NCBI GenBank assembly: GCA_902766655.1
Contig: CACXEL010000415.1
Coordinates: 1 to 6,442 of the forward strand
DNA from: an uncultured Lachnospiraceae bacterium
Lineage (GTDB): Bacteria; Bacillota; Clostridia; Lachnospirales; Lachnospiraceae
Reading direction: 5' to 3'
DNA: 6,442 nt
Both the position numbers and the translations under genes were made by a program. Shown here piece by piece: positions 5,338-6,442 of the stretch. The number at the start of each line of letters is the position of its first letter. Within the stretch, counting starts at the first letter, position 1. The notes under the pieces are model-generated. The model had not been told where the DNA came from, did not search any database, and worked only from the letters and a program-made list of their open reading frames with translations.

Positions 5338-6442
5338 TCAGTCTTCGCCGACAGCTTCCGTCTTGTAAATGAACTTCACGCTGCTGTCCGTGCCTTCCTT
5401 TGCTCCGCTGAAGGTCGTGTAGCTGTTGGAAGCGCCGCGGATGGCCTGAAGTCTGTCTCTCAGGTCCTTGATATCCGTCTCATAGAAGTCGGCGATCTTC
5501 TCGATGCCGTCCTCGTTCAGGGTCGCGATGCCGTCCTTGAGCTCCACGGAGCCGTCCAGGATCTTGGCGATGCCTTCCGCCAGGGCGTCCGAGCCTTCAG
5601 CCAGGGCTTCGGCGCCGTCGAGAAGGGCCTTTGAATTGTCGTCCAGTGTGGCCACTCCGGAAGCAAGCAGAGAGGCGCCGGACTTGAGGGTGCCGAGACC
5701 CTCAGCCAGGGAGGCGGCGCCGTCTGTGAGCTTCTCAGAGTTTCCGTTCAGGGTCTTAGTGCCCTTCAGCAGGGCCTTCATGCCCTCTGTCAGGTCGCCC
5801 AGACCCTTGTCCAGGGCGGAAGCGCCCTCTGTCAGAGCGGCAGAGTTGCCGCTGAGCTTGGACGTGCCGTCGGCAAGCGCCTCAGCGCCATCCTTCAGAG
5901 TATTCAGACCATCCTTCAGGCTGTTCGCGCCGTCCGTCAGGGTCTTGTTGTTCTTCGTCAGCTCTTCCGTGCCCTTCTTCAGGGTGCCTGCGCCGCTGTC
6001 GATGGCGCCCAGGCCCTCAGAGAGCTTGTCGGCGCCGCCAGTCAGGGAAGCTGAGCTGTCAGTCAGCTTGGAAGCGCCCTCCGCAAGGGCGGCTGCGCCG
6101 CTGCCGATCTGGCCTGCGCCGGCCGTATAAGCGCTGACGCCGTCCGCAAGGCTCTTCGCGCCGGCCTGAAGGGCGGGCACGCCCTTCGTCTCGTCGGCCA
6201 TGGAGGATACGCCGGCAAGGAGCTGGTCCACACCGGCCGTGTAGGAGGCAAGTCCCTCAGAGAGGGCATTCACGCCGGCGGCAAGACCCGGATCTTCCTC
6301 AGTCCCGTTGCCGGAGACGGCCGCATTCAGCTGTGCAGCGCCGGCTGCCGCCTGGCTGACGCCGGAGGCGTAGGCCTTGACGCTGTCACAGAAGCCTCCT
6401 TCGGAGGCGGCCTTGGCGTTCAGGGAATCAATGCCATTTCTC
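5338..6442 (-). CDS. Heptad-repeat (XXXLXXG) surface or exported protein, 5' end missing
   Basis: About 367 codons are visible and the frame stays open to the right edge, so the N-terminus is outside the window. A GTG at 6271-6273 is an internal Val codon in the repeat, not a start. Nearly the whole protein is X-X-X-Leu-X-X-Gly heptads (TIGR03057 type), about 30 of them, interrupted by short loops encoded near 6281-6320 and 6180-6200. This repeat is known from YhgE/Pip-type proteins and from proteins associated with MMPL/RND transporters in Firmicutes, usually anchored in the membrane and extracellular. The last ~55 residues (IEKIADFYETDIKDL... to ...SVKFIYKTEAVGED) are a non-repeat, soluble tail that I recall as common at the end of clostridial members. 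No transmembrane helix follows the repeats, unlike YhgE, so any anchor must lie upstream. The only Cys seen is encoded at 6388-6390. Function is unknown; a role in envelope structure or transport is inferred. The gene precedes the MntP-like gene by 46 bp. Confidence 0.85.
   Translation of the reverse strand, partial: RNGIDSLNAKAASEGGFCDSVKAYASGVSQAAAGAAQLNAAVSGNGTEEDPGLAAGVNALSEGLASYTAGVDQLLAGVSSMADETKGVPALQAGAKSLADGVSAYTAGAGQIGSGAAALAEGASKLTDSSASLTGGADKLSEGLGAIDSGAGTLKKGTEELTKNNKTLTDGANSLKDGLNTLKDGAEALADGTSKLSGNSAALTEGASALDKGLGDLTEGMKALLKGTKTLNGNSEKLTDGAASLAEGLGTLKSGASLLASGVATLDDNSKALLDGAEALAEGSDALAEGIAKILDGSVELKDGIATLNEDGIEKIADFYETDIKDLRDRLQAIRGASNSYTTFSGAKEGTDSSVKFIYKTEAVGED
5551..6075 (-). 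repeat. Five tandem 35-residue (105-bp) units within the heptad-repeat gene
   Basis: Five units of exactly five heptads each lie head to tail at 5971-6075, 5866-5970, 5761-5865, 5656-5760 and 5551-5655. Each begins with a heptad whose expected Gly is replaced by Ser or Asn (ending TDS, TKN, SGN, NGN and DDN) and continues with four heptads that end in Gly. The third heptad of most units starts with Ala and the fourth with Leu-Gly or a similar pair. The DNA copies have diverged while the period is kept without any indel. Confidence 0.85.

Noticed and set aside
5504..6130. 208-codon plus-strand Pro/Ser/Arg-rich open frame
   Set aside because: It is the complement of the heptad array; its periodicity is inherited from the real repeat.

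Overview
The window looks like a chromosomal stretch of a GC-rich Clostridia bacterium, most likely of the Lachnospiraceae type. This is inferred from the adjacent ddl and murF genes, the SseB-family protein beginning MGLFDIFRRKK, and the secreted X-X-X-Leu-X-X-Gly heptad-repeat protein. The taxonomic call has not been tested by any search. Every gene I can support lies on the minus strand, so transcription runs from the right edge to the left edge. I see no mobile element, tRNA, rRNA or CRISPR array.

Layout in the direction of transcription: (1) From the right edge to 5338 lies the 3' part of a gene for a heptad-repeat protein whose start is outside the window. (2) After 46 bp comes a small six-helix membrane protein (4728-5291) that resembles MntP/YtaF. 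A long hairpin with a T tract (4655-4713) closes this transcript. (3) A near-consensus sigma-70 promoter (4590-4618) starts the next transcript. It carries an SseB-domain protein (3715-4560) whose stop overlaps the start of a Cof-type HAD hydrolase (2813-3718) by ATGA. (4) A 181-bp gap (2632-2812) holds inverted repeats, and the peptidoglycan pair ddl (1585-2631) and murF (184-1551) follows. Transcription ends at a strong, probably bidirectional terminator at 130-172. (5) The first ~126 bp hold no confident gene, only small repeats and hairpins and one short open frame running off the left edge.

Ddl makes D-Ala-D-Ala and MurF attaches it to the UDP-MurNAc-tripeptide, so these two genes form a consecutive cytoplasmic step in cell wall synthesis. 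The SseB-like and HAD proteins have no sequence-evident link to that pathway. Because no convincing terminator separates them from ddl, partial read-through into ddl-murF is possible. Nothing here is a clear undescribed system. The parts most worth a second look are the 35-residue higher-order repeat inside the heptad protein, the MntP-like protein lacking the usual first-helix aspartate, the inverted-repeat leader before ddl, and a 9-bp motif (GCTGCCCGG) that recurs in the noncoding gaps.
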